Shown here: positions 57,689 to 64,000 of the stretch, in pieces
How the letters are laid out: each line of letters opens with the position of its first letter
How positions within the stretch are numbered: position 1 is the stretch's first letter
Translations under genes and position numbers: made by a program
The notes under the pieces: generated by a model
The model's database searches: none
Seen by the model: only the letters and a program-made list of their open reading frames with translations
Told to the model about the DNA's origin: nothing
Source: CAZRIZ01 sp050950465
GTDB taxonomy: Bacteria > Patescibacteriota > Saccharimonadia > Saccharimonadales > Saccharimonadaceae
DNA length: 64,000 nucleotides
Assembly: GCA_050950465.1 (NCBI GenBank)
Contig: JBMNHQ010000002.1
Location: 186,001 to 250,000 of the forward strand
Direction: 5' to 3'

Positions 57689-59344
57689 ATGAAAACAGAT
57701 ATTGAGATTGCGCAAGCGGCGCAAATGGAACCGATTAACCAGATTGCGGCGAAAATTGGCCTGAATGATGGTGATTTAGAAAAATATGGTAAATACAAGG
57801 CTAAGATTAAGTCTTATCGCCCAAATGAGAAGTTAGGAAAGTTGATTTTAGTTACGGCCATGAGCCCGACCAAGGCTGGTGAAGGCAAAACTACTACCAG
57901 TGTGGGTTTGGCTGACGCCCTATCTCGGCGTGGTAAAAAGACGATTTTGGCGCTGCGCGAACCATCGCTCGGGCCATCTTTTGGCATGAAAGGTGGTGCT
58001 TGTGGTGGTGGCTACGCTCAAGTGGTGCCGATGGAAGATATCAACTTGCACTTTACTGGTGACATTCACGCTATCACAGCGGCGCACGATTTGCTGGCGG
58101 CGATGGTGGATAATCACGTTTATCAGGGCAATGAGCTGAAAATTAATCCCGATAAAATCGTCTGGAACCGCGTGGTTGATTTGAATGATCGCGCTTTGCG
58201 TCGTATCACTGTTGCTGAGGGTGGCAAAAATAGTATTCCATATAAGTCAAGCTTTGATATCACGGTAGCGTCGGAGATTATGGCGATTTTATGTTTGTCT
58301 CATGATTTGATGGACTTTAAGGCGCGCGTGGCAAAAATCGTGGTGGCGTACGATGAAGACGACAAGCCGGTGACGGCACATGATCTGAAAGCCGAGGGTG
58401 CTTTGGCGCTACTGATGAAAGATGCGATTCGGCCAAATCTAGTCCAAACGCTCGAAGGCACGCCAGCGATTATTCATGGCGGACCGTTTGCTAATATCGC
58501 CCACGGTTGCAATAGCTTGATTGCCACAAAACTTGGTTTGGAGTTAGCGGATTATGTCGTGACCGAGGCTGGTTTTGGGGCTGATTTAGGGGCGGAGAAA
58601 TTCTTTGACCTCAAATGTCGCATGGGTGGTTTGACGCCTGATGCGGCGGTGATTGTAGCGACGGTGCGAGCACTGAAAACTCACGGCGGCGTTGATTTTA
58701 ATAATTTGGCTAAAGAAAGTCTGGAAGCGATCCGCACTGGTTTTGCTAATTTGCGTCGACATATTGAAAATGTGCGGCAGTTTGGTATTGAACCGGTAGT
58801 GGTGCTCAATCATTTCCCAACCGATACTGAGACTGAAACCGAGTTAGTCGAAAAATTAGTAGCTGAGATGGGCGTGAAAATTGCCCGCTCCAATGTCTTC
58901 GCTGAGGGTGGTGCTGGTGGTCTAGATTTAGCCGACACAGTTTTGGAGCAAATCGAGACAAATTCTAGTGAGTTCTCCCCTATTTACAAGGCTGACTTGT
59001 CAATCAAAGACAAAATCGAAGCGGTGGCGACGAAAATTTACGGTGCGCGTTCGGTGATTTTTGATAAAAAGGCGGAAAAACAACTAGTTGAATTAGAAAA
59101 AAACGGCTACGGAAAGTTGCTGGTTTGCATTGCCAAAACCCAGTATTCTTTCTCGGATGATGAAAAAGTCATGGGTGCTCCAACTGACTTTGATTTTCAT
59201 ATTCGCGAACTGCGCCTATCGGCTGGTGCTGGTTTTGTAGTGGCAGTTTCTGGCGCAATTTTGACTATGCCTGGTCTACCCAAAGTCCCTGCCGCTTGTA
59301 ATATGGATATTAATTCTAGTGGCAAAATTACTGGCCTCTTCTAA
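57689..59344 (+). CDS. fhs: Formate-tetrahydrofolate ligase
   Basis: About 551 residues, close to the family norm. Joins formate to tetrahydrofolate using ATP. N-terminal part PINQIAAKIGLNDGDLEKYGKYKAKI; P-loop PTKAGEGKTTTSVGLADAL near 64-82; PSLGPSFGMKGGACGGGYAQVVPMEDINLHFTGD; GGPFANIAHGCNS; TEAGFGADLGAEKF; C-terminal GFVVAVSGAILTMPGLPKVPAA. GGAGAGG lies 8 nt before the ATG. No folD, glyA or purine gene lies nearby in this window. The reading frame seems richer in G and C than its neighbours; recent transfer is possible but not measured. Confidence 0.96.
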   Translation: MKTDIEIAQAAQMEPINQIAAKIGLNDGDLEKYGKYKAKIKSYRPNEKLGKLILVTAMSPTKAGEGKTTTSVGLADALSRRGKKTILALREPSLGPSFGMKGGACGGGYAQVVPMEDINLHFTGDIHAITAAHDLLAAMVDNHVYQGNELKINPDKIVWNRVVDLNDRALRRITVAEGGKNSIPYKSSFDITVASEIMAILCLSHDLMDFKARVAKIVVAYDEDDKPVTAHDLKAEGALALLMKDAIRPNLVQTLEGTPAIIHGGPFANIAHGCNSLIATKLGLELADYVVTEAGFGADLGAEKFFDLKCRMGGLTPDAAVIVATVRALKTHGGVDFNNLAKESLEAIRTGFANLRRHIENVRQFGIEPVVVLNHFPTDTETETELVEKLVAEMGVKIARSNVFAEGGAGGLDLADTVLEQIETNSSEFSPIYKADLSIKDKIEAVATKIYGARSVIFDKKAEKQLVELEKNGYGKLLVCIAKTQYSFSDDEKVMGAPTDFDFHIRELRLSAGAGFVVAVSGAILTMPGLPKVPAACNMDINSSGKITGLF

Positions 59345-59348
59345 AACA

Positions 59349-59375
59349 AAAATCTGGCCCTAGGAGCCAGATTTT
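59349..59375. terminator. Bidirectional terminator between fhs and rpmG
   Basis: AAAATCTGGC / GCCAGATTTTT stem with 7-nt loop and T runs on both sides. Confidence 0.8.
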
Positions 59376-59393
59376 TATATTCGATTTATGTAA

Positions 59394-59600
59394 TTAGCGC
59401 TTTTTGTCTTTGACTACGTTGCGACCAAGGTTTTTCTTGGTTTCAGTATACATCACGTGCTTGCGCAGGATAGGATCATACTTACGTAGGCTGATTTTGC
59501 CAGTGGTGTTCATGGTGTTTTTCTTGGTGTAATAAGTGCGATGACCGCTCTCTTCACTCACCAAACCAACCAGCTTGCGCTTCGAGTTGCTTTTTGCCAT
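59394..59600 (-). CDS. rpmG: 50S ribosomal protein L33
   Basis: 68 residues. RKLVGLVSEESGHRTYYTKKNTMNTTGKISLRKYDPILRKHVMYTETKK matches the L33 fold. It has no cysteines, i.e. the zinc-free (C-) form. In many bacteria rpmG lies in front of secE; here it is separate, 10 kb away. Confidence 0.93.
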   Translation of the reverse strand: MAKSNSKRKLVGLVSEESGHRTYYTKKNTMNTTGKISLRKYDPILRKHVMYTETKKNLGRNVVKDKKR

Positions 59601-59663
59601 TAAAAATATCCTTTGTTTCGATTAACTTTGGTTAATTTTACCAGATTTAGCTACAAAAGCCAA

Positions 59664-59921
59664 CTATTTTCGCTTGCTGGTGGCTTTTGGCTTATCTTCG
59701 CGTGGCAAGAATGAATTAACTACCGAATTGGCTACTAAAGCTAACCCACTGATTTTACTGACAATTAAAACTACATGGCCGGCTGGTTGGTTTAATAGAC
59801 TAATCAAACCAGCTACTACCAGAGATAGAATTAATAGTAGTAAATAAACTAGCTGCAGTCGTTGAAACTGCGTGAAGCGGTTTTTCCAAAAACTAACAAC
59901 TTTTTCAAAATCTTTTTCCAT
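59664..59921 (-). CDS. Small two-helix membrane protein
   Basis: 85 residues: a basic/aromatic N-terminus (KVVSFWKNRFTQFQRLQ), two helices (LVYLLLLILSLVVAGLISLL and VVLIVSKISGLALVANSVV) and a basic tail. No family recognised. Ribosome site unclear; codon use looks native. Confidence 0.6.
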   Translation of the reverse strand: MEKDFEKVVSFWKNRFTQFQRLQLVYLLLLILSLVVAGLISLLNQPAGHVVLIVSKISGLALVANSVVNSFLPREDKPKATSKRK

Positions 59922-60011
59922 AAATCCTCACTAATATCCTAATTATATCAGAAAACGCCTTTATAGTCAAGCGGATAAGAAAGAATCGCCCTTTCGGGCG
60001 GGGTCGAGGTG

Positions 60012-60575
60012 TTATTCGATTAGTCGATTGAGTAGATTGCACATATCTCCAATAATTTCTTCGGGATAATATTCTGTGGAGGAGCGATCATAGTTCCAAA
60101 CGTAGAGAACAAAATAATTTTTGTAGTTAGGCGTTCGGACAATCTGATAAACCTCTAACCTAGCATCACCGCGTGTCTCTTCGAGTATTATCTTTAGGAC
60201 ATACCTAGCGCTTTTCCAGCGATCGCGGGTAGCATAAGCGACCCTCCAGCCATAATCCTTAACGTTTGTTTTTAGGTCTTGTAGCACGTCAAGTGATAGG
60301 CTCCTGATTCGATTCAACTTATTGTTTAGACAGATCTCTTCTGGTGTGGGTGGCGGCTTAGGTGGTCGATATGGTCGATGACAGCATGCCGCGGGTGTGC
60401 AACAGCAGTACGTCAGCGTGCAGTTCGGGTAGACTCTCCATGTAGTTGGTGTGCTTTCGTTGTTCACGTATATCCAGTAGTCCCGGTAGTCGGCGTGTGT
60501 TAGTGTAGGTATGCTTATTCCGAACAGGATTACGGTTGTTAAAAGCAGGAGCAGGAATTTGAAACGAGACTTCAT
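60012..60575 (-). CDS. Secreted Cys/Pro-rich orphan
   Basis: 187 residues from the preferred start. Signal peptide KFLLLLLTTVILFGISIPTLTHA, then a short segment with clustered cysteines (CTLTYCCCTPAACCH, about 46-60), a proline-rich linker (RPYRPPKPPPTPEEIC) and a C-terminal domain of mixed helix and strand with WNYDRSSTEYYPEEIIGD. The cysteine cluster may form disulfides. The ATG at 60575 has GAGAGGTG in front; the frame runs open further upstream but the promoter TTGTAA-16-TATAAT (60628-60655) lies inside it, so upstream starts are excluded. No family recognised. Confidence 0.65.
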   Translation of the reverse strand: MKSRFKFLLLLLTTVILFGISIPTLTHADYRDYWIYVNNESTPTTWRVYPNCTLTYCCCTPAACCHRPYRPPKPPPTPEEICLNNKLNRIRSLSLDVLQDLKTNVKDYGWRVAYATRDRWKSARYVLKIILEETRGDARLEVYQIVRTPNYKNYFVLYVWNYDRSSTEYYPEEIIGDMCNLLNRLIE

Positions 60576-60627
60576 CCTTCTCACCTCTCTGTAAAGTATT
60601 CTATCGCTCCAGAGCGACGTAAGTTTA

Positions 60628-60655
60628 ATTATAGGTGAGTTTTTAGGCATTACAA
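60628..60655 (-). promoter_or_regulatory. Promoter of the Cys-rich orphan
   Basis: Minus strand TTGTAA (60655-60650), 16-nt spacer, TATAAT (60633-60628). Divergent from the tRNA-Thr array promoter 40 bp away. Confidence 0.6.
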
Positions 60656-60672
60656 GCATGAACGCTAATGGT

Positions 60673-60701
60673 TTGCGGTTGGAGTATTTTTTTGGTATAA
60701 T
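60673..60701 (+). promoter_or_regulatory. Promoter of the tRNA-Thr chimera array
   Basis: TTGCGG (60673-60678), 17-nt spacer, TATAAT (60696-60701). The first chimera begins 30 nt later. The sequence before the intact tRNA has only a weak TACAAT, so the array and the tRNA may be one transcript. Confidence 0.6.
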
Positions 60702-60731
60702 TACCGCCGTTAGCTGATTGCTAGTGTTTAT

Positions 60732-60849
60732 GCCGCGATAGCTCAGTTGCTGTCCGAGTCCGCAGGACGAGTAAGTCATTATGACGCATCCTGCGCTCTA
60801 TCAAGCTCTGATTGCGTGAGTAAATATAGTTTACAATTTGGTTAGGTAT
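60732..60849 (+). ncRNA. tRNA-Thr 5'-half chimera, copy 1
   Basis: The first 18 nt (60732-60749) equal the 5' end of tRNA-Thr (acceptor strand, D-stem, D-loop start). A 25-nt motif (60750-60774), shared with the tRNA-Gln chimera, follows, then a GTCAT/ATGAC hairpin and segment 60792-60804, which can pair over 13 nt (one G-U) with 60983-60995 in the D-arm of the intact tRNA-Thr. No anticodon arm, T-arm or CCA. It can fold back with its own 5' end (GCGA/TTGC, TCAG/CTGA, TTG/CAA). Not a known RNA family to me. Confidence 0.55.
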
Positions 60850-60967
60850 GCCGCGATAGCTCAGTTGCTGTCCGAGTCCGCAGGACGAGTAAGTCATTAT
60901 GACGCATCCTGCGCTCTATCAAGCTCTGATTGCGTGAGTAAATATAGTTTACAATTTGGTTAGGTAT
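60850..60967 (+). ncRNA. tRNA-Thr 5'-half chimera, copy 2
   Basis: An identical 118-bp copy of unit 1, as far as I can see base for base, ending directly at the intact tRNA-Thr. The 36 nt in front of this copy are the same as those in front of the tRNA because they belong to the unit. Confidence 0.55.
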
Positions 60968-61043
60968 GCCGCGATAGCTCAGTTGGTAGAGCGCATCCAT
61001 GGTAAGGATGAGGTCCCGAGTTCAAGCCTCGGTCGTGGCTCCA
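60968..61043 (+). tRNA. tRNA-Thr, anticodon GGT
   Basis: Complete cloverleaf: acceptor GCCGCGA/TCGTGGC, D-arm AGCTC...GAGC, anticodon loop ATGGTAA with GGT at 61001-61003, T-loop TTCAAGC, discriminator T and encoded CCA at 61041-61043. It reads ACC and ACU. Confidence 0.95.
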
Positions 61044-61061
61044 AGAAATTATTAATTATTT

Positions 61062-62222
61062 ATGAGCCAACCTAAAAATTCCAGTACCAATCGCCCGCAG
61101 AAACGTGGTCGAGTTATTACTATTCCATTCGTAGAGTATAAAATTGTTAGGTATGTTCTCTTGTTTATGCTGGTACTTTTGCCGATATTGTCGTGGTATA
61201 CCCAGGGTGCGCATTTTACAATTAATTCCAATCCAGTGGAGTCTAAGACCGAAGTAGCTTTATTACTGGTATTAAGTATTTTTGTTATCGTTTTTCTACT
61301 ATCCTCTCCTATCGTAATACCCTTGGTTGTGATTGTGACCACTCTGCGACGACTAGAGAGGCAGTCTGATATAAAAGATAAATCCATAGTTATTGGCTAT
61401 TCCTCACCTGATCGATTAAGTCCAGCTCAGCTAGGATTCTTGTATAACAATAAAATCACTACTAATGAGATGCGTGCGACCATTATAGATTTACACCAGA
61501 GAGGTATTGTATCAATTAATTCAGTTGGTGATGTTGGATTGAAAAATCCTAATGTTGTTCGCGATTTACCTAGTTATGAACAATTAGCTATTCTTGTGTA
61601 TTTAGGTAATACCGATACTTGGTTTGACTATAGTCAGACTTTTTCTAAAAAAGTTCGAGGCAATATTAAGAGAGTGGCGTCTCTTGGTATAGTTTATCCT
61701 GAGCAGATTGAGAAGTTATTTAGAGAGTCGCTTTATCGCAACCTGATAGCTGGTGGATATTTCAAGTCTGGAAGTGAAAATTATTATAAAAAGCTAACTT
61801 GGAGGATGGTAGCAATGGTCTGCCTGTCGATGATGATAGTCGGTTTTGCTGTCAGTGCAGCAGTCTTTGGTATTAAGTCAGGCTTTTCTACTTTAATAAT
61901 CATGTTTTTCTCTGCGATTGCGTTTTTGCCAATTGTTTTGTTTATCGCTTGGCAAATGGCAAGGATGTGGATTGGGTTGTTTGCTCGAGTTACGCACAAC
62001 TACTCTCTTGGCACTGATAAATTAAAGGCTTTTTGGCCGTCTATCAAAGGTTATCGGGATTTTCTGGTTCAGACTGAAGCTGAAAGAATCAGTTTTGAAC
62101 TAAAAGATAATAAGCGCATTTCTAACAAGCACTTACCATATGCTCTAGCGCTAGACATTAAAATTGATTTTCCTAACGATTACTTAAAGTTAAGGCGTCG
62201 GCCATTTAAGCTTTTTGATTAA
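61062..62222 (+). CDS. DUF2207-like membrane protein
   Basis: 386 residues. Two N-terminal helices (YVLLFMLVLLPILSWYTQG and VALLLVLSIFVIVFLLSSPIVIPLVVIV), a cytoplasmic winged-helix-like segment (SSPDRLSPAQLGFLYNNKITTNEMRATIIDLHQRGIVSI, about 113-151), and two C-terminal helices (MVAMVCLSMMIVGFAVSAAVF, LIIMFFSAIAFLPIVLFIAW). The PAxxGxL...atiiDLa.RG pattern is that of the C-terminal half of DUF2207 membrane proteins; the extracellular N-terminal DUF2207 domain is missing. Function unknown. It starts 18 bp after tRNA-Thr. Confidence 0.75.
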   Translation: MSQPKNSSTNRPQKRGRVITIPFVEYKIVRYVLLFMLVLLPILSWYTQGAHFTINSNPVESKTEVALLLVLSIFVIVFLLSSPIVIPLVVIVTTLRRLERQSDIKDKSIVIGYSSPDRLSPAQLGFLYNNKITTNEMRATIIDLHQRGIVSINSVGDVGLKNPNVVRDLPSYEQLAILVYLGNTDTWFDYSQTFSKKVRGNIKRVASLGIVYPEQIEKLFRESLYRNLIAGGYFKSGSENYYKKLTWRMVAMVCLSMMIVGFAVSAAVFGIKSGFSTLIIMFFSAIAFLPIVLFIAWQMARMWIGLFARVTHNYSLGTDKLKAFWPSIKGYRDFLVQTEAERISFELKDNKRISNKHLPYALALDIKIDFPNDYLKLRRRPFKLFD

Positions 62223-62244
62223 AATATTGCGTTAAAACGAAAGT

Positions 62245-62266
62245 CGCCCAGGCATACGCCTGGGCG
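62245..62266. terminator. Perfect terminator hairpin
   Basis: CGCCCAGGC / GCCTGGGCG with a 4-nt loop between convergent genes; a T-rich stretch follows on the minus strand. Confidence 0.75.
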
Positions 62267-62286
62267 GTGGGGATTAGAAGAATGTG

Positions 62287-62661
62287 TCACTCCGAAAAGG
62301 AGATTTTTCCTTTTCGGGTTTTCGCGTTGTAGTAGGCTTCAAACCTACATACTGTAGGGGCGCGTCTACCACCGCTGTGAGTCAGGTCGGCTTTGCAATA
62401 GCCGCCTATATTAAATGACTCACCAGATCCATCCTCGTGCTGGAGGGAGGTTATCTTGACGTCCGAAATGGGCATCAGGACATAGGCGCAGCCAGGGTCG
62501 CTGGGCGGCATAGTGTAGCCGATGACTACACTAAAGTCGATGTCGATAGTGTCCGCCTCGCTGTACGCATACTTGAATGCGTCGCAAAGGCGGTCTTTGT
62601 TGGGCCCACCTTCAATACTGAAGGTGCGGGTGGCGGTTACGTTTTTCTTCTTGGTATCCAT
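62287..62661 (-). CDS. Small soluble orphan, beta-rich
   Basis: 124 residues, mostly beta-like (TATRTFSIEGGPNKDRLCDAF, IDIDFSVVIGYTMPPSDPGCAYVLMPISDVKITSL, CRFEAYYNAKTRKGKISFSE) with four cysteines and no signal peptide. No family recognised. A full consensus promoter (62743-62771) and AGGAGGT 8 nt before the ATG support it as a real gene; a terminator follows. Confidence 0.6.
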   Translation of the reverse strand: MDTKKKNVTATRTFSIEGGPNKDRLCDAFKYAYSEADTIDIDFSVVIGYTMPPSDPGCAYVLMPISDVKITSLQHEDGSGESFNIGGYCKADLTHSGGRRAPTVCRFEAYYNAKTRKGKISFSE

Positions 62662-62742
62662 ATCAGATACCTCCTTTTAATGTTCTACTCAGATACATAC
62701 GTATCGTGAGCGATGTTGTTGGTCTTTTAAGCCAACATTAGC

Positions 62743-62771
62743 ATTGTATCATACTTATGCTATTTTGTCAA
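62743..62771 (-). promoter_or_regulatory. Consensus promoter of the 62287-62661 gene
   Basis: Minus strand TTGACA (62771-62766), 17-nt spacer, TACAAT (62748-62743), with a leader of about 75 nt. Confidence 0.8.
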
Positions 62772-62836
62772 TAGCAAAAATAGATTTTGTGAGCCTAGTG
62801 GCTAAATTAACAAATCGCAGAGTTATTGGTAATTGA

Positions 62837-62866
62837 AAAACACCTCGCGTAACTACGAGGTGTTTG
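62837..62866 (-). terminator. Terminator of the esterase gene
   Basis: AACACCTCG / CGAGGTGTT stem; the stop codon lies in the loop and TTTTTC follows on the minus strand. Confidence 0.75.
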
Positions 62867-64000
62867 TATTGGCAAAGGCATAGAGATCATCTATTCTGTG
62901 TCCAACATTGGGCACTATATAGATATTGCTTTTGCCACTAATGGCTAGTTCCTGATAGTCCGAGATTGCTCGGTTTAGGAACCGGTCGTCGTTCTTGCCG
63001 ACGTAAAATGTTACGTTGGTAAGATCGTTGTTTCTTAGTAATTCTAGTAGCTTAGCGGTCTTGCCGTTGGTGTTGCTACCAAATAGCCGTATGCCCGTAA
63101 AAGGCATTTTGACTTTTTGATTAGCAACCACCTCGGCAATACCTTGGCCGCCAGCGCTGAAGCCGTCGCCGTATAGGCGATTGACTTTGTAATCGTTGTC
63201 GGCTAGCCAGTCTAGCGCTTCGTTAATAGTATTAGCTACGGTATCAGCGTTCCATCTGCCGTCTTTCTTGATAGGAACAAGTATAATTTGGTTGCTACCA
63301 AATTTCCTTACCTGCTCTGGCAGACCGTACTTAAGCACATTTTTGTCCTTTTCTTGTGATCCGGCTAAATAAACCGTCATGTCAGCGGTTTTTTGACCAA
63401 GCGGTAGATGGATATAAGCATTAACACCACTCATTTTTTGGAACTCGCTACTAATAGTAGTGACGGCGGTAGTTTTTGGAATGACTTTTACATGTATTTT
63501 CGGCATGTATTTAGATTCGCTACCACCGTTCGCCCCTTCCCCTGAAGCAGTCTGGAACATTAATGTTACACTTGCTGTTATAAAATCTTTTGTGGGGTTG
63601 GTGGCATATATTTTCCACCGAGTGGTTTTTCCATTCCAGCCGCCCGTGCCGAGCGGAATCCAGTTGCTACCATCCTTACGATTACTCACAAGCGGGATAG
63701 TTTCTTGATTTAAGAACCCTTTCCAGTAGAACTCCCCACCCTGCCTTGGCTCTCTAGTGCCATCATAGGCATTCCTTTTTAACTTTCCTATACCAACGGT
63801 GTCTGGGATAGTTAATTCGATTTCGATACTCGTACCGACCACCATAGTGACTTGTGGTATTCCGCGACTTTCGTCGTGTTTGTGGTATCGAAAATAGTAC
63901 TCTTTGCCATTATGTTTGATAGTTAACAGAGTTTCCAGTCTTTCCAGTTTGTCTGTAGGTCTTTTCTCTGTCCAGCCACTACCTAGCCAAACACCGGGTG
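62853..64000 (-). CDS. Serine esterase-like protein with N-terminal beta domain (5' end beyond window)
   Basis: The frame stays open to base 64000, so the N-terminus is outside; at least 382 codons are present, and the ATG at 63845 is internal. Residues encoded upstream of that ATG (ETLLTIKHNGKEYYFRYHKHDESRGIPQVT) continue a beta-rich domain. The C-terminal 200 residues look like an alpha/beta hydrolase: MTVYLAGSQ, YGDGFSAGGQGI (GxSxG nucleophile), FYVGKNDDRF (Asp) and NVGHRI (His) in the right order. Esterases of this type often act on polysaccharide side groups; exact substrate unknown. No signal peptide can be judged because the start is missing. Confidence 0.75.
   Translation of the reverse strand, partial: PGVWLGSGWTEKRPTDKLERLETLLTIKHNGKEYYFRYHKHDESRGIPQVTMVVGTSIEIELTIPDTVGIGKLKRNAYDGTREPRQGGEFYWKGFLNQETIPLVSNRKDGSNWIPLGTGGWNGKTTRWKIYATNPTKDFITASVTLMFQTASGEGANGGSESKYMPKIHVKVIPKTTAVTTISSEFQKMSGVNAYIHLPLGQKTADMTVYLAGSQEKDKNVLKYGLPEQVRKFGSNQIILVPIKKDGRWNADTVANTINEALDWLADNDYKVNRLYGDGFSAGGQGIAEVVANQKVKMPFTGIRLFGSNTNGKTAKLLELLRNNDLTNVTFYVGKNDDRFLNRAISDYQELAISGKSNIYIVPNVGHRIDDLYAFANTNTS

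Larger units (their letters stand above)
60732..60967 (+). repeat. Two 118-bp tandem repeats before tRNA-Thr
   Basis: Period 118 (60732, 60850, and the tRNA start at 60968). Perfect identity between copies suggests recent duplication or active homogenisation. Confidence 0.9.

Noticed and set aside
60576..60779. Longer version of the Cys-rich orphan (start near 60779)
   Set aside because: The extension would cross two promoters and part of the tRNA-Thr chimera; the signal peptide starts at 60575 behind a ribosome site.
1..64000. CRISPR arrays, insertion sequences, prophage
   Set aside because: No regularly spaced repeats of 24-40 bp with unique spacers, no transposase, integrase or phage structural gene was seen.

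Overview
The window looks like a chromosome segment from a streamlined Patescibacteria/CPR bacterium, most likely Saccharibacteria (TM7)-like. It has low to moderate GC, tight gene packing with 4-26 nt overlaps, the standard code (TGA used as stop, one tRNA-Trp with anticodon CCA) and compact housekeeping genes, some without metal-binding cysteines. There are almost no biosynthetic pathways, but many envelope glycosyltransferases, orphan secreted or membrane proteins and a class III ribonucleotide reductase. The taxonomic call is an inference from gene content, not from a marker-tree placement.

Layout. 1-3.2 kb: the 3' end of an ABC exporter and a pilin-like/RCC1 propeller surface protein. 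3.1-9.2 kb: a small zinc-ribbon-like protein, tRNA-dihydrouridine synthase, a small orphan, a 670-bp gene-free region with strong RNA-like structure, and a UvrD-type helicase-nuclease. 9.3-11.4 kb: a leucine-rich-repeat surface protein and a tRNA-Gln locus carrying a 5' fragment copy upstream and a 3' fragment copy downstream. 11.5-18.1 kb: envelope genes (murI, GT4, CapA-like, metallophosphoesterase, UgtP-like glycosyltransferase) and an RNA methyltransferase. 18.1-27.6 kb: orphans, nrdD-nrdG, a CtpE-like P-type ATPase and a NatAB-type ABC exporter. 27.7-32.4 kb: queA, a FemAB-type ligase, tgt and an AI-2E permease. 32.4-40.9 kb (minus strand): cysS, DHH phosphoesterase, recR, ybaB, a membrane glycosyltransferase, dnaB, dnaX and DUF2797. 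40.9-49.6 kb: the secE-nusG-rplK-rplA-rplJ-rplL block, broken up by unrelated genes. 49.6-59.6 kb: GT2, an orphan PAS histidine kinase, a SprT-like protease, an ATPase, hisS, Nudix, tRNA-Trp, a methyltransferase, peptidase S51, fhs and rpmG. 59.6-64 kb: membrane or secreted orphans, a tRNA-Thr locus with two 118-bp tandem tRNA-5'-half chimeras, a DUF2207-like protein and a serine esterase cut by the window edge.

Two gene-expression styles coexist. Many core genes have a TATAAT-like box only 6-9 nt before the start codon and no Shine-Dalgarno, which suggests leaderless mRNAs. Many orphan genes have near-consensus -35/-10 promoters with 16-17 nt spacing, strong AGGAGG ribosome sites and their own terminators, like self-contained cassettes.

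The most unusual signal is at the tRNA-Gln and tRNA-Thr loci. Upstream of each intact gene lies at least one RNA-like unit that begins with the exact 5' part of that tRNA, continues into a shared 25-nt non-tRNA motif (22/25 identical, with a compensatory base pair in its hairpin), and ends with sequence complementary to the same tRNA. I do not recognise this as a known RNA family. Other points worth checking are a 43-bp duplication of the hisS 3' end flanking an orphan gene, and a serine in place of the catalytic glycine in NrdD.
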